A stretch of 64,000 nt of DNA, taken from positions 16,969,911 through 17,033,910 of the forward strand of contig NC_049990.1 of the NCBI RefSeq assembly GCF_000003815.2, in the 5' to 3' direction. Both the position numbers and the translations under genes were made by a program. Shown piece after piece: positions 33,301 to 46,128 of this stretch (its first letter is position 1; each line of letters starts with the position of its first letter). This stretch comes from Branchiostoma floridae. Taxonomy: Eukaryota; Chordata; Leptocardii; Amphioxiformes; Branchiostomatidae. The notes under the pieces were generated by a model, which was given only the letters and a program-made list of their open reading frames with translations, ran no database searches and was not told the origin of the DNA.

Positions 33301-36300
33301 TCAAGTGAGCTTCTTTATCTTTGTCAGTTCAGCAAAATAGATGTCGGCTTTCCTGTCATCACCAATTTTTCTCCAAGTGATTTCCAAGTTCTGCAGTGAC
33401 TGGATAATGTCCGGGTGTAAGGCGTTCTCGTCGAAGATACTTCGCCACATCTGTAGTGACTGTTCAAGATACACAACAGCCTTTCTGAGATCACCAAGGT
33501 ACCACCAGGCGAGACCCAAGTTGTTTAGTGACGAGGCGATATCAGAATGTGCAGTGTTCTCACCATAGATAGTCCGTTTCATCTGCAGTGACTGTCGGTG
33601 ATAGCTGACGGCCTTTTTGTGATCACCAAGGTGGCTCAAGGCGACACCCAAGTTGCCTAGTGACGAGGCGATATCGGGATGTACGGTGTTCTTACCGTAG
33701 ATAGTCCGCTTCATCTGTAGTGACTGTTCGTAGTAGATGGCGGCCTTTTTGTGATCACCAAGGTCAGTCCAGGCGAGACCCAAGTTGTTTAGTGACGAGG
33801 CGATATGAGGATGTGCAGTATTCTCACCATAGATAGTCCGCATTATCTGTAGTGACTGTTCGTGATAGCTGATGGCCTTTTTGTAATCACCAAGGTCCAT
33901 CCAGGCGAGACCCAAGTTGCCTAGTGACATGGCGATATCAGGATGCGCAGTGTTCTCACCATAGATAGTCCGCTTCATCTGTAGTGACTGTTGGTGATAG
34001 ATCGCGGCCTTTTTGTGATCACCAAGGTCCATCCAGGCGTTACCCAAGTTGTTTAGTGACGAGGCGATATGAGGATGTGCAGTATTCTCACCATAGATAG
34101 TCCGCTCCATCTGTAGTGACTGTTCGTGATAGCTGACGGCCTTTTTGTAATCACCAAGGTGGCTCGAGGCGAGACCCAAATTGCCTAGTGACGAGGCGAT
34201 ATGAGGATGTGCAGTGTTCTCACCATAGATAGTCCGCTTCATCTGTAGTGACTGTTGGTGATAGATCGCGGCCTTTTTGTGATCACCAAGGTTCATCCAG
34301 GCGTTACCCAAGCTGCCAAGTGACGAGGCGATATTAGGATGTGCAGTGTTCTCCCCATAGATAGTCCGCTTCATCTGTAGTGACTGTTCGTAGTAGATGG
34401 CGGCCTTTTTGTGATCACCAAGGTCAGTCCAGGCGAGACCCAAGTTGTTTAGTGACGAGGCGATATGAGGATGTGCAGTATTCTCACCATAGATAGTCCG
34501 CATTATCTGTAGTGACTGTTCGTGATAGCTGACGGCCTTTTTGTAATCACCAAGGTCAGTCCAGGCAACACCCAAGTTGCCTAGTGACATGGCGATATCA
34601 GGATGCGCAGTGATCTCACCATAGATAGTCCGCTTCATCTGTAGTGACTGTTGGTGATAGATCGCGACCTTTTTGGGATCACCAAGGTGTCTCGAGGCGA
34701 GACCCAAATTGCCTAGTGACGAGGCGATATGAGGATGTGCAGTATTCTCACCATAGATAGTCCGCATTATCTGTAGTGACTGTTCGTGATAGCTGACGGC
34801 CTTTTTGTAATCACCAAGGTCCATCCAGGCGAGACCCAAGTTGCCTAGTGACATAGCGATATCAGGATTCGCAGTGTTCTCACCATAGATAGTCCGTTTC
34901 ATCTGCAGTGACTGTCGGTGATAGCTGACGGCCTTTTTGTGATCACCAAGGTGGCTCGAGGCGACACCCAAGTTGCCTAGTGACGAGGCGATATTGGGAT
35001 GTGCAGCATTCTCACCATATATAGTCCGCTCCATTTGTAGTGACTCTTCCTGATAACTTTCGGCATTGTTGTGATCGCCAATGTTACGACATGCTATAGC
35101 TAAGTCGCTAAGTGTTCGGGCAATGTCAGCATGTATGAAAGCTTTGCCAAATCGGGTTCGATAGTTCTGCAGAAGCTCTTCCAAGCATGCCTTTGAGTTA
35201 GAATAATCACACAGACTATCGTATACCTGTGATTTAAGTTGCAATGAATTGTCAAATAGTTTTAAAGCATCTCCTGGCGACTCGATCATCTTTGAGACAA
35301 AGCGCTTCAAAGGTGTTGCTGTGTAATAGTATCTTATTAGCTGCTTGGCATTCGAGATGTAAAACACTTTCCTTAATTTTTCTCCTATGTCTGTTTCTGT
35401 CGGCATGGACGACAATGCTGACATATTTTCCACTTGGCCGTGATTGTTCATGTATGTCCGCAGTCTCAGTTCTGCTGAGATACTGACCATCACCATTAAG
35501 TGATGCGCATTCTCGTTGTTAATGACACCATTCTTGTGCATCTCTTCAATGGTGTCCCAGATTGTCGTCGGTTGTATTTTGTGAAGCAGTGCCCAACATA
35601 TTATAGTAATGCTTGAAAATCGATAGATTTCTTTCTTAACATTGAGCAGGCTGGCACTCGGAACATGTCTGTCAAAAGTTGGGGAATTCTCTGACATTAT
35701 TACATTTGCGATTAACAATGGGATTTTTCTACTGTCTTCACGCTGTAGCTTAGTCCATAAAGACGCATATTCATCGATCAACTCTTGCTCTCCTGCTATT
35801 AAAGAAACATTCCCCAAGACACTTACAAGATGGTAGCCTTTCTTTAGATAGAACGTGACATTGTCTTCCAGGAGTTTTACCATGTTGCTGGGTGTGCGGA
35901 TAAGTTCACACGTTTTACCCCTTCCTAACGGAGTCTTGCATGCATGTGGCATGGCTCCATCGAACGAAAACCCGCGCGGTGTTACAGAGTCATAGTACCA
36001 ATTTCCCAGTGGGTCGTCTGAGTGGAAATCATTAAGAGACCTAATCCCCATTGCAGGAAGAATAGTTTCTCCCAGATTGATTACTTTGAGATGCAGGAAG
36101 TGAGTGAGATTGCGGAAGTAGGTGACATTATTGTCTGTTTCCTTCTCTATTAGAATGGCAAATTCCAGGTCAGAGTACGGTGTTACTAGACCTGTGGCTT
36201 GCGAACCCAATCCTATCATGGAGTACTTGCAGGGAGGGTGGCCCATTACCTCCATGCATTCATCTATAATGTTAACAATAAATGATGTTCGCTGATGCAG

Positions 36301-37320
36301 TATTGTCTGAAACAATACCTTGATTGCTTCCACTCTCTTCATCTCTACTTCTATGATATTTGGGTCGTCATCATCAAGGCAGTAAGGATCGGCTTGTTGT
36401 TCAATCTCTTCAATTTCTTTTGCTATTTGATGTCTATCATCCTTCAACATCGTTTTGTGTTTTTCTACGTCATCGATGCCTACCGTCTGTGTGATACCCA
36501 GGACGTGCTTAACGAATGATTGGGTAATGAACTGGATTGTTTGTTTTATGATGTCCTGCTCTTTTGTTTTGGATCTTACCAGTGCTGCATTACAGAGCGC
36601 TGCTGCCTTGGTGAAATCATCGCCGTCTTTTGATAGCACTCCTCTCTTCAGGTAGACATCACTTAACTTTAGTAGTGGCCCCACCTCTTTGCTTGCCTCT
36701 GTATAAAATATACAGACAACATATTATGAATAAGACTTCTACTCTGTCATCGCCCAGAAATTCCTTTCTTGTGTATACAACATTGTAGCACTATTGATAG
36801 AATATATAGTAATAAGGACGATTCCATGCAAAGCTAATTCTAATCACCTTTTCCATGAACAGACTTGAGCGCCGCTGCAAAGTTCTGTTCTGCCGTGTCT
36901 AGGTCTCCTGTCTGCAGAGCTCTGCATCCCTCTTGTAGATGTTCTTTCGTGTCCAGGTCTCCTGTCTCCAGGGCCCCGCAGCCCTCCTGCAGTTGACCTT
37001 CCGTGTGCAGTTCCTCTGACTGTAGGGAGCTGCATCCCTCCTGCAGCTTTTCTTCCGTGTCCAGGTCTCCTACCTGCAGGGCCCCGCAGCCCTCCTGCAG
37101 CTGTTCTGCTGTGTCCAGGTCTCCTACCTGCAGGGCCCCGCAGCCCTCCTGCAGCTGTTCTGCTGTGTCCAGGTCTCCTACCTACAGGGCCCTGCAGCCT
37201 TCCTGCAGCTGTTCTACCGTGTCCAGGTCTCCTGTCTGTAGGGACCTGGAGCCCTCCTGCAGCCGTTCTGCCATGTCCACGTCTTCAGGGCACTGCTGCT
37301 GTAGGTTTTCTTTGCGTGTA
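33301..37320 (-). CDS. Nucleotidyltransferase-TPR protein (nephrocystin-3-like), 5' end incomplete
   Basis: Two exons are visible: 37320-36848 and 36698-33301; they join in phase (the apparent start at 36684 is an internal GTG). Counting from that GTG, residues 158-180 carry GLGSQATG...YSDLEF. This is the helix-strand signature of DNA polymerase beta-type nucleotidyltransferases close to the DUF294/GlnD group, where Gly-Ser starts the first helix and the Asp-x-Glu pair binds metal. A helical region follows (to ~430), then from ~500 fourteen 42-residue TPRs of the [21 protein letters not shown] type, as in kinesin light chain and nephrocystin-3. The upstream exon has seven 18-residue repeats ([18 protein letters not shown] type); its second copy contains an in-frame TAG (37182-37184). 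No Met lies between that TAG and the NTase exon, so the gene is either a recent pseudogene, a null allele, or spliced differently. Role unknown; a signalling or scaffold NTase is inferred. Confidence 0.75.
33400..35100 (-). repeat. 126-bp tandem repeat encoding TPRs
   Basis: Units of 126 bp are close to identical at DNA level, with the same silent bases ('catctgtagtgactgttcg', 'gatcaccaag'). Some pairs form a 252-bp higher-order unit: the order '[20 protein letters not shown]...[13 protein letters not shown]' occurs at two places. This suggests recent unequal exchange within the array. Confidence 0.85.
36900..37290 (-). repeat. 54-bp tandem repeat in the upstream coding exon
   Basis: Seven units of 54 bp, each encoding LQEG(C)xxLQxGDLDT. 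Two neighbouring units are identical except at the end. One unit has CTG TAG where the others have CTG CAG, a single C-to-T change. The 108-codon plus-strand frame over this stretch is its antisense. Confidence 0.85.
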
Positions 37321-37329
37321 CTGGTGTAA

Positions 37330-40300
37330 GAATGGCATATATTTCAAAAGCTCAATTATTCCAGCTTTTTTTATGTTTATCGGAAATAAACTGTTGTTTA
37401 TCAGGAAACTATCACCGTAAAGCGATACAGGGATACAGGAAAAATGCAAACTTGTTGTCATTATTAATATCACATGCTATATTTACGTTATGTTAATTGT
37501 TTACTGTGCATATCAATGCTTGAACGTTTTTTTCTTTTTCTTTCTTCCTGCAGTATAAAAGAAGTACAGGAATTAAAAACAAATGCCACAAACCTGTCAG
37601 GGTCTTCTTCTTTGTCATCGATGTTTGTGGGAACAGCTTTCAGCGTTTGTTCTGTGACAAAAATCCCATTTTTGTTACTGTAAGTATATGGTTCATGTTG
37701 GAAGTTAAGACATGAATTGGTATGAACCTTTGACCCCTGAAGATAAAAATGGGGCGCTCTTAGGAAATCTTGGTTCTACCTTGAAAAAAAATATTTATAG
37801 CGTGTGTGTGAATAGTTGTTCGTCAAGTTTTAACCTTATCAAGTTCATTCTTCTATTCACTTGACCCTAACATTGACTAGTAACTTCAGCAGTTATCCTA
37901 TACCCCAAAATTTCAGGCATTATTGTCCCATCATGCATCACAGTCCATAGGTCTGCATGAAGGGGCAAAATCAGTTACTGGATTGTCAATGATTCGCTGA
38001 TGTGTTCATCTGTCGATTTTCTGTAAACAAAAATGTGGTCTTTTAGAAAACAACACTCTCCTCTGGAGTACACATTTATGTACAGTATGCCTTTAACCCT
38101 AATCTGACCGCATGGGGTCTTTCTGAACCCCAGGTGTGTATTCATATCTGCCATATCAACATCTTCCTTGTGTAAGCAGTAAGGTAAAATGTGCTAGTGG
38201 AAATAAGGGGACTTAATCTTTGACAAGAGGTCGTAAGCTCCAAGAAAACTTTATCCCTTTTGACATTGATGATATTTCCCAAAACCTTAGCTTTCATTTG
38301 ATACATATTTCTATGTACCTCCTATGTACCATTGAATAGTTGATTGCGCAACAGTAGAAATGTTTCTCCATTATAAATTCTGTATACAAAGCCCATGGTG
38401 TTGATGTTGTAACACACTGTAAGTAGATTGACAAGAAGTGATCCCAAAGGTCAAAGTATCGGCAATAGAGGTCTACACGGCTTAGTTATAAACCAGAAGT
38501 TACTGTAAAATTACAAGGAAATGGTTTATATGGACAGTACATCATACATGGTGGGACGTATATGTCCCCCATTAGATTTGATAATCTGTCAACCAAGACT
38601 AAGGTTAATGATGATATCGTATACAGGTGCGTGTATTATTCTAAAAGGGGTGTATATAACAGTTACTACCGGTACATTACATCGTTAAACAAAATTACAT
38701 ACTTTTTGGACAAAGTGGAGCAGGGTTTGTTTTATAACGTAACTTGTAGTCATTGATGAGATTGTTATAGGAATTGTACATTATATATTACTTTGTGGAA
38801 ACGTCCATAAGAGCATAAAGTCGGCAATATTGACATGTTTTATCACGACAGTACATTATACACATTGGAAGTACATAATGTTCTACATTGCGGGGCTAGG
38901 TAGCAATTTGCATAATCGATATCATCAATATTTCATTTTTTCAGTTACATATGATATGTAATACGTATGACTGTCCTGTTATGAAATGCGGCGGATTGAT
39001 CAATTGCTCAAACTAGCCCTGGTTTCCATTAATAGTCCTTGATTTATAGAAGGCATCTCCCAAGTTATGTAAATATAAAAAATCATGACGATCTTTATTA
39101 TTAAAGGGATGATGCAACTGCGCAGGCGCGGAAGACTGTAAATTCTGGGAATTTTTTCCAATCGGACATACTAGAACACTACCCAGTTAGGCTAATATTT
39201 CTCTCTTTGTCAGTTGCATGTGTCTTATCTTTGAGTATCTGCTATTATGAAATGCAGTAGGCTTATAAACTACCCTCATTATTTATGCAAATGGACCCCT
39301 GATTTGCATGTCAAAAATTGATTATATTAGGCATCTCCTAAGCTATCTCGCTCACAGCCCATGACCAAAGCTATCTGCATTCCAAGTACCATGACAGTCT
39401 ATCAACCCAAATTATTCCCCTCAAACCACCACACCATCACCCATTTCACGAAGGTTGAGGTCTACGAACGCTTGTTTGAATATGTTTTAATAGATGTCTT
39501 ACAACAGCTAACAGTTTTTCACAGTTTTGCCCATTATTGTATAATTTAAGCTATACTACCAAAGTTTGTGTCTGGAATTTTGGGGTCCAAAATGAGCCTC
39601 GCAAATTATGCATAATTAACTACGTAATATCAAGAAAATTCAACATCGACTATTTGGAAATACGTATAGAATTTTAGTGTTAAACATAGTTTTTTATGCA
39701 TTCTGCATAAATTTTGGAAATTAGTACTAATAACCTTTGCTAATGCATGTGAAAATGTTTCTAATTAATTAAGAAACAATATATCAACAGAATGTACACA
39801 CTAAAGATATATTTGCAGAGAAAAAGACAAGGGTTACTGTATGTATGTGTTTAGAACTGATGCAGACTGTGGTGCATCAGTTCGATCAGTTCATCCACCC
39901 GGTGATAACGGTGCATAATTAAGTAATAAATTCGTTAGTTAAATAAATATTCGATCTTTTCTAATTAAATAGCATGATTATACTATCGGTATTATTGTAG
40001 CACCAATATTATTGTTTAGAAATTAATAAGACAAAACACTCATAAATTATGTGGACTATGGTAAATCTTTAGAGCAAAGGGTGGTTTATCCTCATTTTCT
40101 GCATCAATTATGATAGTGAACATTAATAACTGACACCAAAACTTGGCAAAATATATTTCATAGATAGGTGAAACAGTATATACATAGAAGTGACAAAAAG
40201 AACCACCAGAAATATGTCTATGAGCAAAACAAAGTGGCGCCCAAATAGGTCACCTTACGGTTAGATTTGTCGTAAAATGTATCGGTCGGAAAAGGCTTAA

Positions 40301-40500
40301 ACGGTATCGATTAGGGGCTAACTGCTCCACCCCTGGGTCGTCGCCAAAAAGCGTATTGAAAAAACTTGCGTCAGGTACTACAAGTACTTTGCTAAGTACC
40401 CCGAATACATGGCGATAAAGTATCTTCGTGTGATGAATCGTGTATTATATTGTGTGTTTGTCAACCCTGAGTCATACACATAGGCACACATACTCAACGT
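37330..40500. other. Intergenic, no gene supported
   Basis: AT-rich sequence with short ORFs and several diverged repeats (for example around 38095-38150 and 39220-39400, with 'tatgcaaatg' and 'gcatctcctaagctat' blocks). The first exon and promoter of the NTase-TPR gene may lie here; none could be identified. Confidence 0.3.
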
Positions 40501-40509
40501 CACGTGATG

Positions 40510-40940
40510 GAAACATACCGACCTGTCATGGAATTCCCCTGTCCGGGGATGACGGGGCAGGTTTAGACTTGTAGCTAGAATATGCAGGTCGACCTGAATG
40601 GCGATAAAACAAAAGAAAACTAAAACTTGCTAGGTAAGAATATAAAATTTTATCCAGCGACCAAGGGTTTGGAACCGCCTTGCTTCATTTGATGTACCGT
40701 GATGTATCACATACCGACCTGTCATGGAATTCCCCTGTTCGGGGATGACGAGGTAGTTTCAGACTTGTGGCTAGGCTATACAGGCTTACATGCGTAATTA
40801 CAAATGAAAATAAATAAAAATGCTAGGTAAGAATATAAAACTGTGGCCAATTTTCATCTCAGTCTGTCCCCATAACGGACACAGTAGGTCAAAATGTACC
40901 TGCAACCAAGAGTTTGGACCTCCTTGATTCAATTGTAATA
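40510..40940 (+). repeat. Two tandem ~197-bp units
   Basis: 'cataccgacctgtcatgga' occurs at 40514 and 40711, each followed by 'attcccctgt.cggggatgac', 'agacttgt.gctag', 'tgctaggtaagaatataaaa' and 'caa..gtttgga.c'. Old tandem duplication, non-coding. Confidence 0.75.
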
Positions 40941-42329
40941 CCCCCCTCCCTCAACACACAGTATACGATGTTTACACATGTTCATTAGTCTTCAAACAAA
41001 AGCTCTACGACCTTTGCATTTGCATTTAACAGTAACCTACTGTCGAGAATAGCTACTGTGATATTTTTCACAGTGACGACAGTATCTGTTAGGTTGGAAA
41101 CATCAGTTCAAATATTGCGTTCTTGTTGCATACCTGAAACATCGTTTTGGTACAACGTTACTCGTACATATGCTCACCTGTTCAGTCTCGTGAGGTCTTT
41201 GTTGCCCCAGCAATGTTAACAATTAAAAATCGAGGCCCGATTATTATAAAATTCGCCTATAGTCTCCGGATTGAGGGGAAAAACTGATCACTGAGCCCGA
41301 AAATACTGCCGGGAGAAAATGCGGAACTCACCCGGAAGTCCCCAGGTGTGTCCGTACCTGGTTGCACCGCGAGGGTGTAACAGGGGGATTTCGGTATCAA
41401 TTCAAAGGCGACGAAATGAAACCGTGGAATCGATCTGGGTGTGTTGTAAGAAAGGACCGAAGTCCAACATACGGAACAAAAATCCCATTGTTTTAAAGCC
41501 ATATAGAACCGGTGTCATTTTGCAAACATGAAATCCGTAGATGGTTGTGCTGGAAAACCCCTGTAGGTAAACATTGTGAAGGTCAAAGGTCGTTTAGTTG
41601 TACCGCAGGCAGTTGTTTACACTGTCCTGTGTATTAAACGGGATCAAACGGTGGCCGGCCTTACGAGGTATCTTATAGAGAAAAACGCGCTCTACGTGAA
41701 AGAAGACAGTAGAACTGAATGTTCGATGCTTGTCCCTTCGACTGTATACTCTAGTATATTTTCAAAATATCTAAATCTTCAGCTTCTTCACTGCCCGGTT
41801 ATGATAGCGATCATTGCGTTTCACAGCCATATCACCTGGACTGTCCACTACCGGCCGGGGGTTGTGTAAAGCTTGACCTTGCTCTTTTCAAACTAACTTC
41901 CATGACGAAAGCTTTTGTGTGTTGAGTTTTGTGTGAGGTTCTGGAGTTCGGTATTTCTGCCGACAAAAAAAGTTTTATTTGTATTCCATCAATCCACCCA
42001 CCGTTCGGAGTTCGCTGAGACAGGCCGCCATTGTTATCTAGAGTTTTCTAACTAAAGCTGTTCGTTTCGCCCCCTCCCATGTGCACCCATCTCAGCATAC
42101 CCGGTAAAACATGGTGCAACGCACTAGGATTGTACTGAACAGGTCAATGTCGTCTGCAAAACGACGGTTACAGACACACCCGCCACCGGGAGAAATAGAG
42201 TTGTGATGGTATTGTTATGTGTTCTGCACGATATTCTTAAAGTACTGTAAAAGGGTAAATATCTTAATTTGTGTTGGCTTTTATTCTGTCGTATGGTGAA
42301 AATAGAGTAATCGCGCTAGTTTAAATTTC

Positions 42330-43085
42330 GAGGTCAAAACAAGAGATAAACGGGTAGAAGCCAAGAAAAATTCGCTGTAATTTTACAAAGCGCGACAATC
42401 ACGAACAGAAAAGCACTGTGAACATTTCCTCTTTTAGATAAATACTAGTAAACAGAACTATTACTTATAGCAAGCATCACTGGCAAACCCCGACTGTTGT
42501 TTTGAAGAATTTTCCAACTTTATTGTGAAGTAATAGAAGACTGGATGAGTTTTCATACACGGCTTCGATGGTACCCACCGTGTCTTTGCGTTTTAGAACG
42601 CAGGAAGCCCGTAAACTGACCAGAATAACGTCACAATAGATTGTTCCAGATAACAACTGATTTGTTGTTGTTTACCTGAGTGACATTCGGTCAGCGAGAG
42701 AAGCAACTTGCTTTCTCTTTCTCTGCTAGACCACAAAACAAAAACATTGATTCTCGTGACATCTTGAGCAATACATTGCATTTAAGCTAGGAGTTGTCAG
42801 GGAAAAGTTTGAGTTTCCGTGAGAAACACTAGAGCCTTAGGGTATAGACTGAAGGAACAAAGTAATACTCGAAAAGACAGTATATGAATACTTTTTTGTC
42901 AAAAGAGTATTTCATTGTATTTATCAAGACTAGAGGTTTGAACTAAACGTGTGTGTATCGAAGTACCGTGAGTAGAAAGATGCAGACCGCCAGAGCGGCG
43001 CTAGGCGTCGCCTTGCGGGTCTGTCCCAGAACTGCAGTATCCACATTCACTAGACCAGGCGCAGGTAAGGAATGATGAATGTAGA
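42330..43085 (+). repeat. Segmental duplicate, copy 2 (partner 28990-29960)
   Basis: See the partner entry for shared blocks. This copy lacks the LINE tail and carries the intact exon at 42980-43064. Similarity ends about 20 bases after the donor site, so the later exons (30.2-32.1 kb) were not copied or were lost when the UGT array formed next to it. Confidence 0.85.
42980..43064 (+). CDS. Intact orphan first exon, possible mitochondrial presequence
   Basis: ATG opens 28 codons (MQTARAALGVALRVCPRT, then AVSTFTRPGA) ending at a perfect GGTAAG-type donor. The peptide has five Arg and no acidic residue, and is Ala/Val-rich, as mitochondrial targeting sequences are. It leaves one base (phase 1), which fits the acceptor of the exon at 30207. 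No partner exon follows within the UGT array, so it is a stranded exon or is spliced over a long distance. The targeting function is an inference. Confidence 0.45.
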
Positions 43086-43785
43086 TATCGTTTGTTTTTC
43101 CACCTTTAATTTAGTCTCACTTCTACAAAATAAGTAGTGGCTTGGGTTGGAGGTGTTTTAGGCGACGTTTCATGCTTGTGTCACATTTTTACAACAGGCG
43201 AAAATTGATGGACGGACGGATGTCGTGTGGACTTACAGGCAGATTGTGTAATTCTAGTCCCTTGCTGATATACGTTTATAGTCACAAGGGGGCGCTCCTA
43301 TACTTTATGTTTAAATGCTTGCACTAAATGGTTTCTAAGCGGCTTGCGGACTACGTTCGCTCAGATTTGAGTACATCACTCATTTGAAGGAAAGAACAAG
43401 CCATGTTCCTAATTAACACATTCAAGTAAATGGTTTTTAAGATTTCCCTGCGTCAACAACGAAAATATTCGCGGGCAAAGCAAGCTGAAAAGGCGTGAGA
43501 ACTCCTTCAGTTATTTGTGTACTTATCCTGGTAACCCATCGCTATGGCGTCATGTAGACATCAGATACCTCTGGCACGTCGGCCATGATTGGTCCAAAAG
43601 TAACAATCTTCATACGGACTACCAATGGTATCTCTGCTTGTATGGTGGGAAAATTGTGCATCTTAGTCACTGACCTAGATACAGTGCAATCAGACTAGTA
43701 GACTGTCAGTGAATGATTACGGTTTAAACCTTTAATCAGTTCTAAGAGCAGTCCACAACGCTTGGAAAGAATGAAGCGTAGCAAC

Positions 43786-46128
43786 ATGGGGTCCGGACAG
43801 AAGCTTCGATGTTCCGCCTTTCTGCTGGTTCTCCTGGGTCTTCTCACACCCACAAGCAGCGCAGAGAAGGTTCTGCTGGTACCTCCGCCAGTGGGCGACA
43901 GCCACTGGATGGCTATGGCCAAAATTGGTCGTGCTTTGGTGGATAAAGGTCATACGGTCGCGGTCGTGATCCCACAGGACTTAATGGTTAAACGCCGGGC
44001 AGAGTGGCCCGACTTTCAGTTTGAGGCATTCCAAGACCAAGGAACCTACGTAAGGCTCAAGGAAATACAAGAAAAAGGTTTATCTACGGCTGGGAAATTG
44101 TCTATCTTTGAGTTTGCAAATCTATTCTACGCTATGTCAGGAGAGTTAATGAAACACTGTTCTCTACTTCTGGGTGACAGTAAGCTGGAACATCAACTTA
44201 GAGCATCCCAGTACAGTGTGGTGATTTCCGACCCCATTTTTCCTTGCGGCGCTATCCTCTCAGCCCATCTAGACATCCGAGTCCCTCACATCGCCGTTTT
44301 GCGTTTAGATTTCTTCCTTGACGAAAGAGGTACAGGTGTACCAATCCCTCTCTCGTACGTTCCATCTATAGTTACCGACTTTACCGATGATATGACCTTT
44401 GAACAACGAGTTCAGAACGTTATCGTATCTACTCTTCTACCATTGGTGGCACAGTCTATTGTGAGTAGCGCATTTGACGGACTGGTCCGTACCTACGTCG
44501 GTAAGGAGGAAACTATTCAGAGCGTGACGTCACGTACGGACTTGTGGCTCTATCAAACCGACGATGTGCTGGATTTTCCTCGTCCCAGCATGCCCAACAT
44601 GGTTCAAGTTGGAGGACTGAATGTCGGTGAAGCAGCCCCCCTTACCAAGGTGAGTTCTTATACTACAAAATGAACTCGCTAGGCGAATAGGAACAACTGC
44701 CTGTAATAATGTTAAAACGCTTTAATTCAACAATGATGGATGTCTATCGAGATGAAGAGAACTTACTTCGAATGATTCATCTCTCCACAGGACATGGAAG
44801 CGTTTGTAAAGAGCTCTGGAGACGATGGAGCGATTGTCGTTAGTTTCGGGTCGATAGTTAAGACGATGTCGACAGAGAGGCAAGAAGTCTTCGCGGCAGC
44901 CTTCGCCCGACTCCGGCAGAAGGTGGTGTGGCGGTACGTGGGAGCGCAGCCGACCAGTCTGGGAAACAACACCAAACTACTGGCCTGGCTACCTCAAAAC
45001 GACTTGTTGGGTAAGATCAATATTCTCATTATACGTCCAACAAAACATTTAGAAGTATCTGAGAATACATCAGTAATACATGACTTCCTCGAATTAACTA
45101 AATCCTATATATATCCTTATCTTAGAAAAAGAGCACCAAATCTTCATGGGCTTCGTGTCTGTAATTCTATATTTCACTCAGGGTTTCCTAGCTACCTGTC
45201 TATATATGTATATTAAAAGATGGTTTGCTATATACTTTCTTTATTTGTTGTAGCTAACCAAAAGACCCGAGCCTTCGTCACTCACGCTGGGTCGAACGAC
45301 ATGTACGAGGCCCTGCACCACGGCGTGCCCATGGTCTGTCTGCCGCTGTTCTCGGATCAGCCCGCTAACGCCGCCCGGGTGGTGGCCAGGGGCCTGGGGG
45401 TGAAGTTGGACTTCAGCACGGTCACCTCCGACCAGTTGTACCAGGCCATTCTTCATGTCGTCACCAACACAAGGTACTCCTGATGTCACGTGAATGTACG
45501 ATGTACAGGAAGTGATACACTGAACTATAGATACATATAAACACACACACAAACATAAACACACACACTGACAGAAATACACACACACAAACACCATGCT
45601 TACGCATTTACACATTCGCCGCAAACACACACACACACACACACACAAAGTGCGTCCAGGTTCGTTTTCTTTATCACCTATCTTTGATGAAGTGTGGTAA
45701 GTTGGCATCGAAGAATAATTGGTGCTTATCATTTAGTAACGCGTTGCATTAACGAAGTGGGGTCACCTTGACTTCCACCAAGTTGAACCATAACAGTGAT
45801 AAACCCTAATATTCTTCACAATCTCTTTTGTTTTCTGAATGACAGCTACCAAGAGACGGCAGCCCGCCTGTCCCGCCTGCACCATGACCAGCCCCAGTCA
45901 CCCATGGATCGGGCCGTCTGGTGGATAGAACACGTCATCAAACATGGCGGACTGCCTCATCTCCGCGCACGCGCCGTGGAGCTGCCGTGGTACCAGTACT
46001 ACCTGCTGGACGTGGCCGCGTTCCTGCTAGCCGTGTGTGCAGCTGTCCTGGGTACCGTGTGGTACAGCTGTTCGTTCATCTGTAGGAAGATTTGCTGTAA
46101 AGGTGAAGCCAAGCTGAAGTCTCAGTAG
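43786..46128 (+). CDS. UDP-glycosyltransferase, tandem copy A
   Basis: Exons 43786-44649, 44791-45010, 45254-45473 and 45846-46128 (phases consistent) give 528 residues, the usual UGT size. The start is aligned with the other two copies; an in-frame ATG at 43771 would add five residues. Residues 1-26 are a signal peptide. The acceptor half has the catalytic His in DSHWM (His40) and the partner Asp in VVISDP. The donor half has WLPQNDLL, THAGSN, ALHHGVPMVCLPLFSDQ and the downstream helix. A C-terminal membrane span (YYLLDVAAFLLAVCAAVLG) and KLKSQ, a KxKxx ER-retrieval signal, place it in the ER with lumenal active site. It should transfer a sugar from a UDP-sugar to small lipophilic acceptors. 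Oddity: the donor loop reads NQKTRAFVTHAGSND, where copies B and C have HPKTRAFITHAGSNG. Confidence 0.9.
45535..45650. repeat. CA-rich microsatellite in UGT intron 3
   Basis: Runs of 'acacac' and 'aaacacac'; counterparts lie at 49070-49218 (copy B) and 53255-53370 (copy C). Lengths differ among the three copies. The Cys-Val-rich antisense ORFs here are artefacts. Confidence 0.85.

Noticed and set aside
37003-37329. Ser/Cys-rich plus-strand ORF
   Set aside because: Antisense of the 54-bp coding repeat upstream of the NTase-TPR exon.
45241-45732. 163-codon minus-strand ORF over UGT A, and similar ones at 48779 and 52927
   Set aside because: Antisense of UGT exon 3 plus the CA-rich intron; recurs because the gene is duplicated.
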